DNA of 64,000 nt from assembly GCF_020882245.1 (NCBI RefSeq), contig NC_083599.1, forward strand, positions 74,817,745 through 74,881,744, given 5' to 3'. Positions 21,320 to 33,577 of the stretch are shown here, one piece after another. This DNA is from Rhopalosiphum padi (taxonomy: Eukaryota; Arthropoda; Insecta; Hemiptera; Aphididae). The notes under the pieces were generated by a model. It did not search any database and was not told where the DNA came from. It worked only from the letters and a program-made list of their open reading frames with translations. Positions within the stretch are counted from its first letter, which is position 1, and each line of letters begins with the position of its first letter. Both the position numbers and the translations under genes were made by a program.

Positions 21320-24045
21320 CTTTCTTCTCTAAACAACTATATAAAACTATTATAATATTTATTAGTTAACAACATTGAACTTGGTTAAAACAAAATGCAT
21401 TGACTTTTACTTACTGTCTAAAACAATTTCACAAATTAAATTAAAATATTAAAAAATGATCACATTAACAATAATTATATATCACATTATCACTGATAAC
21501 ATACTGTTATGTACACTATCGCGTGCGCTTAACATGATATTATAATGATAAGCCATGGAACAATAAACAATATAGTCATAGTAAGGCTTAAACTAAAGCT
21601 TAGTTAAGTAGAAGATTGAAATACTCGTTCTAATTTAAGGTTCACCTTAATCATAGTTTTTGGTTTATCCTAATCCTAAGATAAACCCCCATTGAAATAC
21701 CGGCCCTAAATAATTAGAAATTTCTTTTAACGTAGGACCTACAATTATAATAAATGGCTGAAGTGTATGGCCCAATCCTACCAGTTTTTCTCTCCTACGT
21801 GTAATAGTTGCTTGAACCTCAGCGTTGCTTCTTACATGAGTTATAAATCCATCTCTAGTTTCTAGTTTAGATGGTCGCCATTGTATTTTTGATTTCTTCC
21901 CTCACGAAATCGAAACACCAATCAAAAATGAGAGACAGAGTAATACAGCAATATTAGAATATTAGACACTTCTTCATTATCTGTGAACATAGTGATTAAT
22001 ATGTATTATTATTACTATTATGAACCAAAAATGTAATTAATTAAAATTAAATTAATAGGTATTACTAACCTTCAACCCCTGATTATTGTACATATTCTTT
22101 TAAAATTTGTTTGATTGTATTTTCTTTAGTTTTTTTAATTTTTTCATCGGTTAGTTCAAATATCTTTTTTGAATAATGATAAACTTTGATATAGTTTGTT
22201 GGAATAACCAGGATAAGCTACATCAAAATCTTTTAAAATCTGTAACCATAATAGAATAATTATAAAAGTTCACAATTATGTAAATAATATATATTACTTA
22301 CAAGAAAATATCCTGTCGGTTTTTTTAATGCAGGGTACTCAGCCATATATGAACAGACATATATGTCTGGCCATCTTTAGATATTTGTGTTTTTAAACGA
22401 GTAACTGCTGTTAGACTCCAATTTTCCTCAACTAGTGATCAAGGGTCACTACAGTTACGTAGCCAATTTAAACTGTCTTCCACAGATTAAGAATTTTCTA
22501 CCAGATTTTCCAAAGATTTTTGTAGTGCTTCTGGAAGCAACATAGCAGGAGAGGCACGCCCAGAAGAAGGAGTTGAACTTCGTCTTAATGATTTTATAAT
22601 TCCAGATTTTCTAAATCCCCTACGACGGTTATTAAGGCAATCTAAAAGCTTACCTTTTGCAGCTATTTTTAAACCCGGCCCATAAGATAAATACGGTATA
22701 AAATAAGTAGGGGTTCGTACTTTATTAAATATTGTTGTTATTTCGTATGCAAGCTCTTGTAACCTAACTGAAGAAACCCTAACATTTACATCTACACTAA
22801 GTTCATTACTAATTATTAAATTGCAAAAACGTTTGCGACCAATGCTATCCAACAGACCACTTTTTTGGTAGGAGGCCAATAAAGACCTACCTTCATTGGT
22901 ATTCTTGAGTAATTCCAATAACCTCTGCAAAAAAAAATAATGTATAAAAATATTATAAACTACAATGCTATTAAAATGGTCAACATACAATTGTATTGCT
23001 CCTAGAACTACACCATAATTGTATCATTACTTACAGAAGTTGGTAGTGGAGGAACAGATAATATAGTCGTCTTTTGAGGTTGTGTGGACTTTGTGTTATT
23101 GGTTATAGTTTAAAGATCTTCATAAAATAATTTATCTGTATCAATCAACTGTTGAAATATGAAAAAAAATATTTTTAGATTTGTAACAAAACAAATTATA
23201 GAACATAAATACACTAAATTAAATATTTTTATTGATAATTACCTCAGAAGAAGTGCTGGGGATGTCACAGTAATGACTAATTAATAAAGATTCACTATGA
23301 GATGATTGATTAAGCTGAAATAAAAACATAAATATAAATGGTGAAAAATATTAAAATGGAATTTTTTGAAGTTTGATAAACCATTCATAACAAAAGCATT
23401 TCAAATATAAATTTTAACTAGGACCGATATAATTATAGTATTAAGAAAATATAACTTATATTCACCTCAGACAATGTACTTGGTTGAGTAAAAACATTAT
23501 CACAAGATTCAACAACCTATAAATGTAAAATCACAAATTAAAATTATTGTGACAGATTAATAAAAAAAAACATTGTAAAACCAATTAATTCGTTGCTTCG
23601 TTCAGAATCTACAAAACATGTATATACCAATATTAGGTTAGGTTCAGTTAGTATATATTAGTGGGTAAATTAATAAACTAATAAATTAATGAATATCTTA
23701 TCCACTAATCATATATATATATATATATATTTAAATGTATATACATAATACACATTCAACTTTAAACAAATATGCATAATTAATAGGATTTACATTGGGT
23801 ATTCCTTGAATTATAATAGATTTCCATTGTTCCAAATTTGATATAAATCGAGCTCTATGTCCAATAACAGGTATTAATTCTTTGATCATATTGTTATTTA
23901 AACATGGAAGTGTTTTCATGTCAATTTCATTAGCTATATTTAAAACAAAAAAATCTTGAAATCGTAATAAACATTCTGTTACTAACTTATATTATGGAGT
24001 AGTTTTTAAAAAAAATTTTTGCTTTTTTAAATAAAAATAGAAAGT

Positions 24046-25690
24046 ATTCTATAGATGTGTTATGATGCAAATTTTGTCCAACTATAGGCATGAGTAAAAT
24101 TGCCTATACACCACGCCGCTTTATAAAAATTTTTATTTTTTTACATTAAAAATGTTTTGAAAACGAACCTGTCCGTATCTCAGTGTATCCAATACACACA
24201 CTAACGGGCTCATGTCGTAGATAATCAAAGTGACTGTTTCTAACGTGAATTTGGACCGCTTAAATATTTTAGTCGAGTTGCCTATACTTAGCGCCGTATT
24301 ATGGTTATTTTGACATTAATAAAATGATATGAATAACTAGCCGTCATTAGCCCAACACATCAAACACACACACGCACACACCGTTGAAAAGGAAAGTAAT
24401 TATTGCAACCGTGAATTTGGTATGCTGTATCATTTTAACGTTTCATGTGTGTTATGATGAAATTTGTTTCAATGACCCTTATGTATTACAATATATGTTA
24501 GGTTTTAAATTCATTATAATTCCAATTTGGACTAACTCGACATTTTATGAGCAGTTCTACTTACTGAAAATAACCTGCTGAATCTAGTAATATAGGTTTC
24601 AAACTAATCAGTATAATATTGAATGTTCTATATGTGTGATGAAAAAATTTGTTCAACTACAATTTGAGTCAAATTGCCTATACACTGCGCCGCTTTATAG
24701 TAATTTTTATTTTTTTACTTTAATAATTTTTTGAAAACGAACGTGTCCGTACCTCAGTGTATCTAACACACACACACACACGTACTCATGCGGTAATAAA
24801 TCAAAGTAATTGTTTCTTTTGTGAATTTGGAGCGCTAAAAATGTATTAGTCAAATTGCTTTTATAAAGCGCCGTATTATGGTCTTTTTGACGTTAAATAA
24901 GTATTTGAATAACTACCTGTCATTAGCCCAATGCACCAAACACACAGTTAAATAGAAAATTAATCATTTCAACCACAAATTTGGACCGCCTAGCCATTTT
25001 AACATTTCATGTGTGTTATCATGCAATTCGTTCCAATGACCCATTTATGGCCATGTTATGTATCACAGTATATTATACGAGGTTTTAATTCTATAATAAT
25101 TCCAATTTGGACCAACTCAACATTATGAGCAGTCATAATTACTGTAAACCATCTGCTGATGATGAATCTATTGGATTAGGTTTCATTCTGATCAGATAAA
25201 TATTGAATGTACTATAGATGTGTTATAAGGCAAATTTTGTCCTATATGACCATTATATTACAGAGTATGTTAGGTTTTAGATTTGTGATACAAATTTTGA
25301 TAAACTCAACACTTTGTACAATTATATTTACTGAAAATTACTCGCTAAATCTAATGATATTGGTATTAAACTGATTAGATAAAAATTAAATGTTTGATAT
25401 GTGTTGTGATACAGATTTTCTCCAGAGACCCGTATGCATGCAGTATAATGTGTGATTTTTTAGATTTATAATTACTTAAATATTGAGAAAATCGACATTG
25501 TTTACAGTTAAGCTTACTGAAAGTTACTCACTAATGTTAATGGAATAGGTTTCAATATGATCAGATAAAAACTAAAAGTTTTATAATTATTATAATACTC
25601 ATTTTGTCCACCGGCTCATAAGTATAAAAGTATATGTGATTATGTGAGGTTTTAATTTATAAAATGATCAAATTTTTGACAAAATGTCAT
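24046..25690 (+). repeat. Complex satellite, block 2
   Basis: Same orientation and same modules as block 1. Hallmark positions are near 24058, 24446, 24630, 25010, 25216, 25395 and 25590, spaced about 180-205 bp or about 390 bp where the second module intervenes. The first 525 bp are nearly identical to 15629-16185, the main difference being an extra 17-18 bp in block 1 near 15924. Later units are more diverged. A CACACA/CACGCACAC microsatellite sits in the same place in several units. Confidence 0.75.
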
Positions 25691-26553
25691 ACAATATACA
25701 AAATACAATCTATACATAATGCATATTTATAATGACAAAGGTATACAAACAAAGTTTAATATATTATACAAAATACAATATAAACAATACATTAGTTATA
25801 ATTACAAAAATAGTGCACAATTATGTACATAATTATATATATATATATTAGAGTCTTCTGGAACGGGACAGCAGATAAAGAAATAATAGATAACTCGATT
25901 AAATTTCTTTTATAAGCTTAATGTTGAGCATCACGTCTTATAGTGAAATCGACAACAGTAATTTCAACATAAAAGTTTACGATTTGACAGAAAAAACAAA
26001 CAAATTGTTATGATCTGCAAGAACATATTGTTACCGTGAAACGAATGAGATGACGTAGTTGAACCTTAATGAAACGTACAATTTAATATGCAAAACAGAC
26101 CATGGTTTATGCAGACCATAAAATAATACATAGCCATGATCCGGAAGCAGTCTAACTATATCAAAATATTTATTCAATCACGTAATTGGTCAAAATGAGA
26201 CAAATTCAAGTTTATAAGATATGCAAAACAATTTTAAAATAACAAGACGTCGTTCAGTTTGTAGATTATGCATTATACCTTATGAGTGGGTGATAGGAAT
26301 CTACATATTTGAATGGACGGAACTTGGGTACATAATAATAATTAATAAAGTAAGACGTACATTTAGGAACAATATATATTTTTTATTATAAACTTGTTTT
26401 GCAAGCTTTGTATAATTGTTTCGGGCCTATTTTTTTATAATATAATTAAAAACACATTTTGTTATCATAACGTCTGCTACCAGGTTATGACTAGGTATGT
26501 CATTTCGTGTTTTATATTATGAGTACATATCGAGTCATGGGTTTCCATCAAAT
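25691..26553. other. AT-rich DNA, no gene seen
   Basis: Contains TACAAAATACAAT direct repeats around 25700-25790 and an AT dinucleotide run at about 25833-25850. No ORF or inverted repeat supported. Confidence 0.5.
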
Positions 26554-26679
26554 TTAAAGCCGGGATCCCACGGCGCGTGGCGCGGCGCAAGGCGCGAAAC
26601 GCGGTATAGCGCGGTATTATACACGCGCCGTGGGATCGGTGAGGCTCGGCGCGTCTCGTGTAAGCGCGGCGCAGCTTAA
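26554..26679. repeat. TTAA-bounded GC-rich hairpin element (126 bp)
   Basis: Starts TTAAAGCCGGGATCCC and ends GCGGCGCAGCTTAA, so both edges are TTAA. The arm GATCCCACGGCGCG is repeated inverted as CGCGCCGTGGGATC about 45 bases on. It is over 65% G+C in AT-rich DNA. The two short ORFs over it are by-products of the low stop density. It shares its head with the elements at 3685, 28964, 41441 and 54625. Confidence 0.55.
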
Positions 26680-28963
26680 CATTCGCACGGTTTCTCATCA
26701 TGGTACCCAATGCTCGACGAATATAATAATTTATGTATTTTTTCAGTTATGTCAAACAGTTTTAAATTAAAATAACTATCATCGTTGTCACTATAGGACG
26801 TGATATTTAATATTTTTTTAATATTTATCTAATATTTCTTTATCCGTTGTGCCGATCCATAGAATAACAAAATTGGTCCCATATCGCCAGAATGAAGGTA
26901 TTGGTTCATAAATGTTGACGATATAGGGTTGAACAATCATTAATATTTAAACTTAATTGAAATTGACACAAATATGGTTTTAATAATTCCGGTATGTTTT
27001 TAAAAATTCTTTATACATTTTTAACTTTTCATCTTTAGTACACACAATTGGTTTACTTTCTAATTTAATAGCCCTATATTTTTTAAGTCTACTTGACATA
27101 GACTACTGATACCAGAAGAAGATCTTTTCGATTTATTACTGTGAATTCAAAATCCATAACGATAAATTTAATCTTGTCACTTTAACATAAAAATCATTGT
27201 CTTATTATCAAGTTTTATAATAATTTTTTATAAACTAAATATATAAAATTTCTAATTTATGATGGATCCATTATAGACCAAAGAAGACAAATTTAATTTA
27301 TACTTACAATATATAGACTTGTTGACTTCTTAAAAAGATTTCTTCTGGGTGAATCTAGACAAACAGACAAACAAAAAAAAACACATAAAATAATACGACT
27401 TCAAACGCCTATAAATTAAAATACGGCTCTTTATTTTAGAATGCATTAGATCAATGATTTATTAATATAATATTGTAGTAATCCTTGTTATTATTACTTT
27501 GAGCTGATTCAAATATTGTTTTCGTGTATTCGTATCTATTAGATTTATTATCTATAATTACTATATTATTAGATCATATTCTATAAATGTTGATTATTAA
27601 ATTATGTATTTAGATAGTTAGTGTTAGTAAACACGAAATAGAAACTTATAGATGAATTTTCTGTTTGCCATAACACGCACTTATATTTTGAGGGACTACG
27701 CCCATATAGTTTTGTATAAAAAGGGTTGTAGTTTTATTATTAAATTAGACATAGTTCAACTACAATTACGCATAGACCGGTGGCGTTGTTCTACATTTAA
27801 CAACCTATCGAACTGGCGTTTTACATTGTCTCAGTGAATAAACATTATTTCTAAATTCCAATTATAAACGTGTTGTTTATTTACTACAAACTTATAACGC
27901 TAACTGAAGCAGACCTACGACAATGTGAACTTCGTCGTTAAATCGTGCTGAGCTATCTCCACCGAGACCGGCTCATTACAATATGCATTAATATGCTTAA
28001 AATCTTTAAATATGCAACATCATATATTGATAACTTTATAACTTGTAATTTAATACCCATCTCAAAAAAAAATCTTCAACTGTTCAAGATTTTTGTTAAA
28101 TTAAATATAATGTCACTAACTTATAATAAATATTTTTATATATTTTTAAAACTAAAACTTATATGGTACTAGTCATTAAACTAATAATCCTTAGCCATAT
28201 TTAAATCTAATAAATTATTAACCTTTAACAAAAAAAAAATCAAATTATGTGAACTAAATTTTAAATTATAAACACTTAGCTATTCAACAAGAATAATTAT
28301 AAAAATGTTTTCTAAATATTTGCAATTATTTTTTTGAAATATTTATTTAAAAAAAGTAAAGTATAAAACTATAAATGTTTTTTTTTAAATAACAATGATA
28401 GGTATCTACGAATAATAATTAAATGTTTTAAATATGAAAGAGGGAAAATATTATTTTAAAAAAACTTTAAGTATATTGTATATTTAACTTGCTAGTAGTC
28501 CTGTCTATGTCATGCGCAACTACGTCCATCTTTGTTATAAATTATAATATATTGAGTATGGAAGTGTTAATGAACCTCGTGTTCTTCTTATGGGATGTTC
28601 CAACGTCACGACATTCTGCAGAATGTTAATTTTAAAAAAAGAAACAAAACTATAACCGTATAAATCGTATAATACATTTTTATTAATTCTGCGCGCCCAA
28701 CTCGGCGAATGGTGCAGGCGGACTAGACAGACTATAGACTGCTAAAAAATATAAAATAACTAATCGGTCTCTATTGTCGTCGTGGTCCGTCCGAATCGAC
28801 CGTCCAGTGACCCACGCCGACAACGTACCCAAGATAATATAATAATAATAAATTGTATTGTAAAAAATGCCCTCGAGGTCTGCACGACGCACGGCGATAA
28901 AACAAAATATACAAATAATAATAATATTCAAAATCACTATACAACATAAATACATAATATAAT
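26680..28963. other. AT-rich DNA; transcription-like signals near 27715-27845
   Basis: Mostly AT-rich without genes. A TATAAAAAGGG box at about 27715 and an AATAAA at about 27838 flank a GC-richer 120-base stretch, which could be part of a solo LTR or a promoter, but no matching termini were found. A GC-richer patch at 28690-28900 holds overlapping chance ORFs only. Confidence 0.4.
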
Positions 28964-29499
28964 TTAAAGCTGGTCACACACGGAGCGATACGAACGCGCG
29001 CAACCGCGTTTTTAAATCACAGACAATAATTGTCCAAAATAGTAGTTAGTACACGTGATGCATTTAGATAATATGTATATTATTGACTATATTCAAACGG
29101 AGAAAAACGGGAGCGGTCGTTCGCGAGCACACGCAAAGTATCAAGCCCTTTAAGGTTGAAACTTTGAATGTGTCTGTGGGAACTGGGAAGTGCCGTATTT
29201 CAATGGCATACTCGAATCGGCGTAGTATTTGCGACTTTTGCGTGAAGGGTGGTGGGCGGAATAGTGCGTATAGTTAATATATCGCGGAACTTCAAAATAA
29301 AAAAAAACTATATTCACTGGTGTCTGGTACCGACCGCAATATTTAAGCCAGTATTTATCATTTATTTAATAATAATTTATGTACGATAAAATCAAAAGAC
29401 TTAACACAACGTATGTTTCTCTGTGTGTGGTATTTTAGAAAGATCGAGTCAAGTGTGGTTCATATTATTTGTATATTTGAATGCATGTAGTAGCCTTTG

Positions 29500-29531
<32 letters not shown>

Positions 29532-30085
29532 TGATTTAACAATATCAGCACTGCCTATATGAGACATTCATATGAAATTGATAAATTTTTCTATGTAGTG
29601 CTATGTGGCATGTGCCTATGTCAATGGAATGATTCGATAAGATATATTTTAACAATGCGTCGTCGGGTTGCGGATGTGATAATAATCATATACGTATCAC
29701 TTTGTCATTTTTCCATAATTTCATTTCCTTAGGAGCTGTATGGGTTTCAGTCGGAAGGCGGCGTATTTAGATCTCGGACGTATACACGTAAATCGGCGTA
29801 TTAATAGGAAGGGTTGGGGCGGAGTACCGCGTATAACAAACTATACACTATACACGGCGACACTTAAAAAACAAAAAATCTATTCATTTGTCCCGATTGT
29901 TTATTAAATCGTATTTTACCGATTTATACATGGATGTATTCGGATGAATATGAAAGAGCCATAGGAATGTAAAAGGTAATTTTTTGATCGTTTGTTTTCC
30001 GTAGTACTCAGTTACCAGAAAAATTCAATAAAATATTTTTCGGTATGTTTCCGATGGGATCGTGTTGCAGATGTGATAATAAACA
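28964..30085 (+). repeat. GCTGG-headed composite repeat (copy A)
   Basis: Starts TTAAAGCTGGTCACACACGG and GATACGAACGCGCG, like 41437-41475. The segment 29660-30085 matches 42050-42440 in the same orientation: shared blocks are GATGTGATAATAATCA, CCATAATTTCAT, CGTATACACGT, ATCGGCGTATTRAT, TAGGAAGGG and GTATTCGGA. GC content is elevated. No ORF of known type; the 64-codon ORF at 29083 is not credible as a gene. Borders are approximate. Confidence 0.45.
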
Positions 30086-32546
30086 CTTTTAGTAACTTAG
30101 CTAAAAGTAACTTAACTTTAACTTTTTAACTCGTTAATGCTCAGCCTTGAAAGACTCACGACATTAAAGTAAGTGGATAATCAAGTAACAATAGTAATAT
30201 CTATAAGGTATACCTACTTATTAAGTAATAACATAAGGACAAACGGCTTGGAAAAGTGCAATCAAAACGAATGAAAACGTTCAAAATGTTATTAATTTAT
30301 TATTATAATAGTATCGTGTATCTTATTTTTCAAAAGTTACTAGATACTAATGATACTATTATTGTAAACATTTGTACTGAATAGTACTAAAAAATGCTAA
30401 TTAAATTTGCAGGACACTCGAAACTTAAAATAAATGCAACAATTGTGGTATTTTTTTTTTTGCGAGTGTATTATAATTATTATTGTATTAAATTTTTTAT
30501 GATATTAAAGAATTACCTAAGGTTTCTTTACTTTAAAACTGTGTATTTACGATTAAAACTGTCTGCATTTTTAAAAATGTATACAGATGTAAGAACAACT
30601 CTAAGATTAATGCCAAATGCCAATCGCCAATCCTATTTCCACATTTTCATTAATTATAGCTAATGCGGATGCTTTCATTTAAAGCTTCCTCTTTACATTT
30701 AAATATTATATAAGCATTCAAAAATTAGAAAAATGGAAATATTATCACTTGTGGCCCAGTGGACCGGATGTATAAGTATATAATGTGAAACAGTTATTAT
30801 TATTATTACATATTATAAGATTTGTTACGATAAAATAAAAATACTCAGTATCAACATCCGAATGCTCGAGGAGACGACGAATTAGAAAACAAATTATTTA
30901 TTTCGCGATTAAATAATATTAACCATTTTATACGCGTCAGTATCGAGTCAAATCCAAAAAAAAAAATCAAATAATAGGTAATTATTGAACTATTATTTAT
31001 TATTATATAAAGTGAAATAAAAATAAATCTTTTTTAAACAAAAAATTATTGATATGATCTCAAAACTATACTGACGACAACAATATTCGCAATCGGATCA
31101 ACGTATTATATATAAACATCACGGCGAATATCTCCCGGACAACGAACAAAATGCAATACGAGTTTTGTAGCTGATACATTATTTTTCCAAAGATGAGTAT
31201 ATAATATATACTGCGGATGCATCTACTATGAGGTATAGTGTGTTCTATAAAATTTAATCGTCAAAATGACAAGTCGAAAATGAAAATTTAAAATTATAAT
31301 AATTTATAATATTAAAATATATTAATACCTAATATAGTAATATACTCGTAATAATAATGCTAATGAGTTTTAATGAAAGTAACTTGACCAAATATATGTT
31401 TGTAAATTTCTTTTTTAATATTTAATTTAAATTTGTTTTTATAATTAAATTTTATGGATGCTTTTTTTTGGCTACTTAAAATGAGTTTTAAGGATTTATT
31501 TTGCTGCAAAGTCTAAGCCGTATAGAAATAACGATCAACTAAAGAACAAATTTCATAATAATGCACGATTCTACGCAAAGTTGTTGAGTGTTTTCAATTA
31601 GCGTTTACACACTATAAACTCTGATACTCATCTATATATCTATAGTAATCTCGATATGTACACTTATATACTAAAATTAACTAGATAATATAATAGTAGC
31701 CACTAGCCACAACATCTATAGTCGGTATTCCATTACATAAAATACAATTTACTTATAGTTATTAGTTGTTACCAGCTACTCACATAATGTTATATGATTA
31801 TGTGTATATATAGCTATACACATAATCATATAAGAAAAAAACAAAAACAATATTATTATATTATTGAATTATACTTATACAATAACAATAATTATTGTAT
31901 TATTTACCTTGAAATACGTGAAATGTAAAAATATTATTTTGATAGATTAGCTATAAACCTATAAATGGCTATAACATAGAATATAAAAATTATATAGTTC
32001 ATAACTTAAAATGGTAATAGTATTTATCAATACATCGATATGGGATAAACGTATATTATGGGTGACTGAGATGGTGATTGGAGAGAGCTAGTGTAAAAGT
32101 CTATAACTATGGAAAAATCCAAAAACGGCACCGTATCTATATAGCATAAATGTAATATGGGTACAAGAGTAATAAATACTTAATACCTATACAAATAATT
32201 GTTATAAAAATCATGGCAATAGCCACGATGATTGATGAAAATTGAAAACACGAATAATTTAAATTTTAAACCAGCTTTAATGAAGTAATGTTAAAACACG
32301 ACAAACAATAAACAATAATACAACTCTACTAGCAATCATACGATAAACTACATTGACATAGGATTTTTGCGGAATATTGAACAATATTTTACAGCACACG
32401 CTATATATTCCTATAAAAACCCAAAGGTTTACCTATAGTTAATTCGTTATTAATTACTTATTAGTATTAATTAAAACTGTAGAACAATTAGTATACCTAT
32501 ACTATAAAATATTGTAGTAGGTATCTATAACGACTAATAATCTATA
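30086..32546. other. AT-rich DNA with one perfect palindrome
   Basis: No gene seen. At about 31791-31836, TTATATGATTATGTGTATA is followed after six bases by its exact reverse complement; such AT palindromes can extrude as cruciforms. The remainder is A/T-rich with short simple repeats. Confidence 0.5.
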
Positions 32547-32563
32547 CTCTATAGCAGTGGTTC

Positions 32564-33008
32564 TTAAGAGGATGTCGCACACTGTTTGTTTTCTCTCTCT
32601 AGCCCACGCGCAACATAGACAAAACGCATTTACGCAGTCTGTGTAGAACTCGCTCAATTTTGGTTCTAGAGTAAATATACCTATTATAAAATTAAATTTT
32701 GATAATATTTCTGAGTACAAGACAATGAGTTTTTTCCATCATACTCAATACAACGTTAATTATATCGTTTAGAAATAGCTATAAATTACAACATTTTAAA
32801 TAACCTTTAAATTTTCTAAATTTTAATTTTTTTTTTAAAACTCATCGTCTTGTACTCAGAAATATGATCAAAATTTAATTTTATAATAGATATATTTACT
32901 CTAGAACCAAAATTGAGCGAGTTCTACACAGACTGCGTAAATGCGTTTTGTCTATATGTTGCGCGTGGGCTAGAGAGAGAAAACGAACGGTGTGTGACAT
33001 CCTCTTAA
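32564..33008. mobile_element. TTAA snap-back element (copy 1, 445 bp) nested in the hAT derivative
   Basis: Almost the whole element is one long inverted repeat with arms of about 165 bp: TTAAGAGGATGTC at the left mirrors GACATCCTCTTAA at the right, and inner blocks such as CTCTCTAGCCCACGCGCAAC and GAACTCGCTCAATTTTGG recur inverted. Both edges are TTAA, while the uninterrupted host would read TTC-TTAA-CCTTTTT, so TTAA is the target duplication. It has no ORF. The 72-codon minus ORF at 32502 is an artefact of the arm. Confidence 0.85.
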
Positions 33009-33196
33009 CCTTTTTAGAACCACGGAACACTTATAATTTTATAAGATTTTTGCGAAGCACTAGGTCGTAAAATAAAACAATACTTTACATTTTTTTTTTT
33101 TTAATAAAATTACATACATAATAAAAACTCGTACTTAGTCAATGTAGTATAATAAAATTGGTAAATGATATAAAATAAAGAAAATGTTTAGCTTAT

Positions 33197-33375
33197 TTAA
33201 TGTAATATTTGGGCCTGATGACTGTTGCATATATTTTCAATATTTGGTCTTGTATGTGAAAGCGTTATCTCATTTCCTCTTCTATATTAGTTAGCCTTTC
33301 ACGTTTCTTTGTCTTAATATTTGTTAATGTTGAAAATCCATGCTCGCATAAGTATATGATGCTGACAATTTTAAT
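33197..33375 (-). pseudogene. hAT transposase C-terminal remnant (ZBED/SCAND3 type)
   Basis: Minus-strand reading gives YLCEHGFSTLTNIKTKKRER and TNIEEEMR, then a stop; one base away in frame the peptide continues SHTRPNIENICNSHQAQ to a TAA at 33197-33199. The pattern CE.GFS.L..IKTKKR.RL...EMR is the C-terminal dimerisation region of ZBED5/SCAND3-like hAT transposases. One frameshift and a stop mark decay. This sets the minus orientation of the host element. Confidence 0.7.
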
Positions 33376-33577
33376 AACATTTTAATCGCTTTTTAAAAAT
33401 TAATGTAATTCATTGTGTTGTAAAAGTACAAATATTAAAAATGATTAAACCGAAAATTAAATTATCCCAATAATTTTTTTTCGCTAATTTTGAAATTTTG
33501 GCGGAACACTTCAGCCAAGTTCATGGAGCACCAGCTAGTGTTCCGCGGAACACCGGTTAAGGACTACTTCTCTATAG

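Larger units (their letters stand above)
18354..21706. mobile_element. PIF/Harbinger DNA transposon, complete ends (3353 bp)
   Basis: The left end GGGCCGGTATTTCAATG is repeated perfectly inverted at 21690-21706. Both flanks carry the 3-bp duplication TAA (18351-18353 and 21707-21709), the PIF/Harbinger signature. Inside each end are further short matching repeats of the AAGCTTAA and TAAGATAAAC type. The element carries the usual two genes, a HARBI1-like transposase on plus and a Myb/SANT-like gene on minus, convergently arranged. Confidence 0.92.
18141..23992 (-). pseudogene. Decayed multi-exon gene with SAM-like N-terminus, function unknown
   Basis: Exon pieces read on the minus strand. The N-terminal piece (about 23992-23750) contains NIANEIDMKTLPCL, IKELIPVIGHRARFI and NLEQWKS, a SAM-like domain pattern. 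Short Ser-rich exons follow with splice-like borders (about 23520-23466, 23309-23246, 23155-23036). A basic exon at 22925-22487 contains IFNKVRTPTYFIPYLSYGPG. Broken pieces follow at about 22450-22080 with at least two frameshifts and a stop. The last exon (about 21890-21710 continuing at 18353-18141) contains FITHVRSNAEVQATITRRRE and ends FLSDVGL. The PIF/Harbinger element sits inside that exon; removing it with one TAA rejoins the frame. The family occurs as uncharacterised proteins in insect genomes, often repeat-associated; its biochemical role is unknown to me. Confidence 0.55.
32555..33569 (-). mobile_element. hAT deletion derivative with 8-bp target duplication
   Basis: The left end CAGTGGTTC...CCTTTTTAGAACCACGGAAC and the right end (minus strand AAGTAGTCCTTAACC) are hAT-type termini. 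CTCTATAG flanks both sides (32547-32554, 33570-33577). Subterminal GGAACACT/AGTGTTCC boxes recur. It retains a worn transposase C-terminus at 33197-33375. Its left end is itself interrupted at 32564 by the TTAA snap-back element, which is about 44% of its present length. Confidence 0.85.

Noticed and set aside
26477..26710. Arg-rich ORFs on both strands
   Set aside because: They are readings of the GC-rich hairpin element at 26554-26679 and its palindrome.
27640..27930. Possible solo LTR with TATAAAAAGGG and AATAAA
   Set aside because: No TG...CA termini or target duplication could be defined; only the signal spacing is suggestive.
28683..28977. Two overlapping minus ORFs of 68-90 codons
   Set aside because: Different frames over the same bases, hydrophobic from AT-rich sequence, and running into a repeat end.
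32502..32720. 72-codon ORF containing CVNAFCLCCAWARERKQ
   Set aside because: It lies in one arm of the snap-back element and has its mirror in the other arm.
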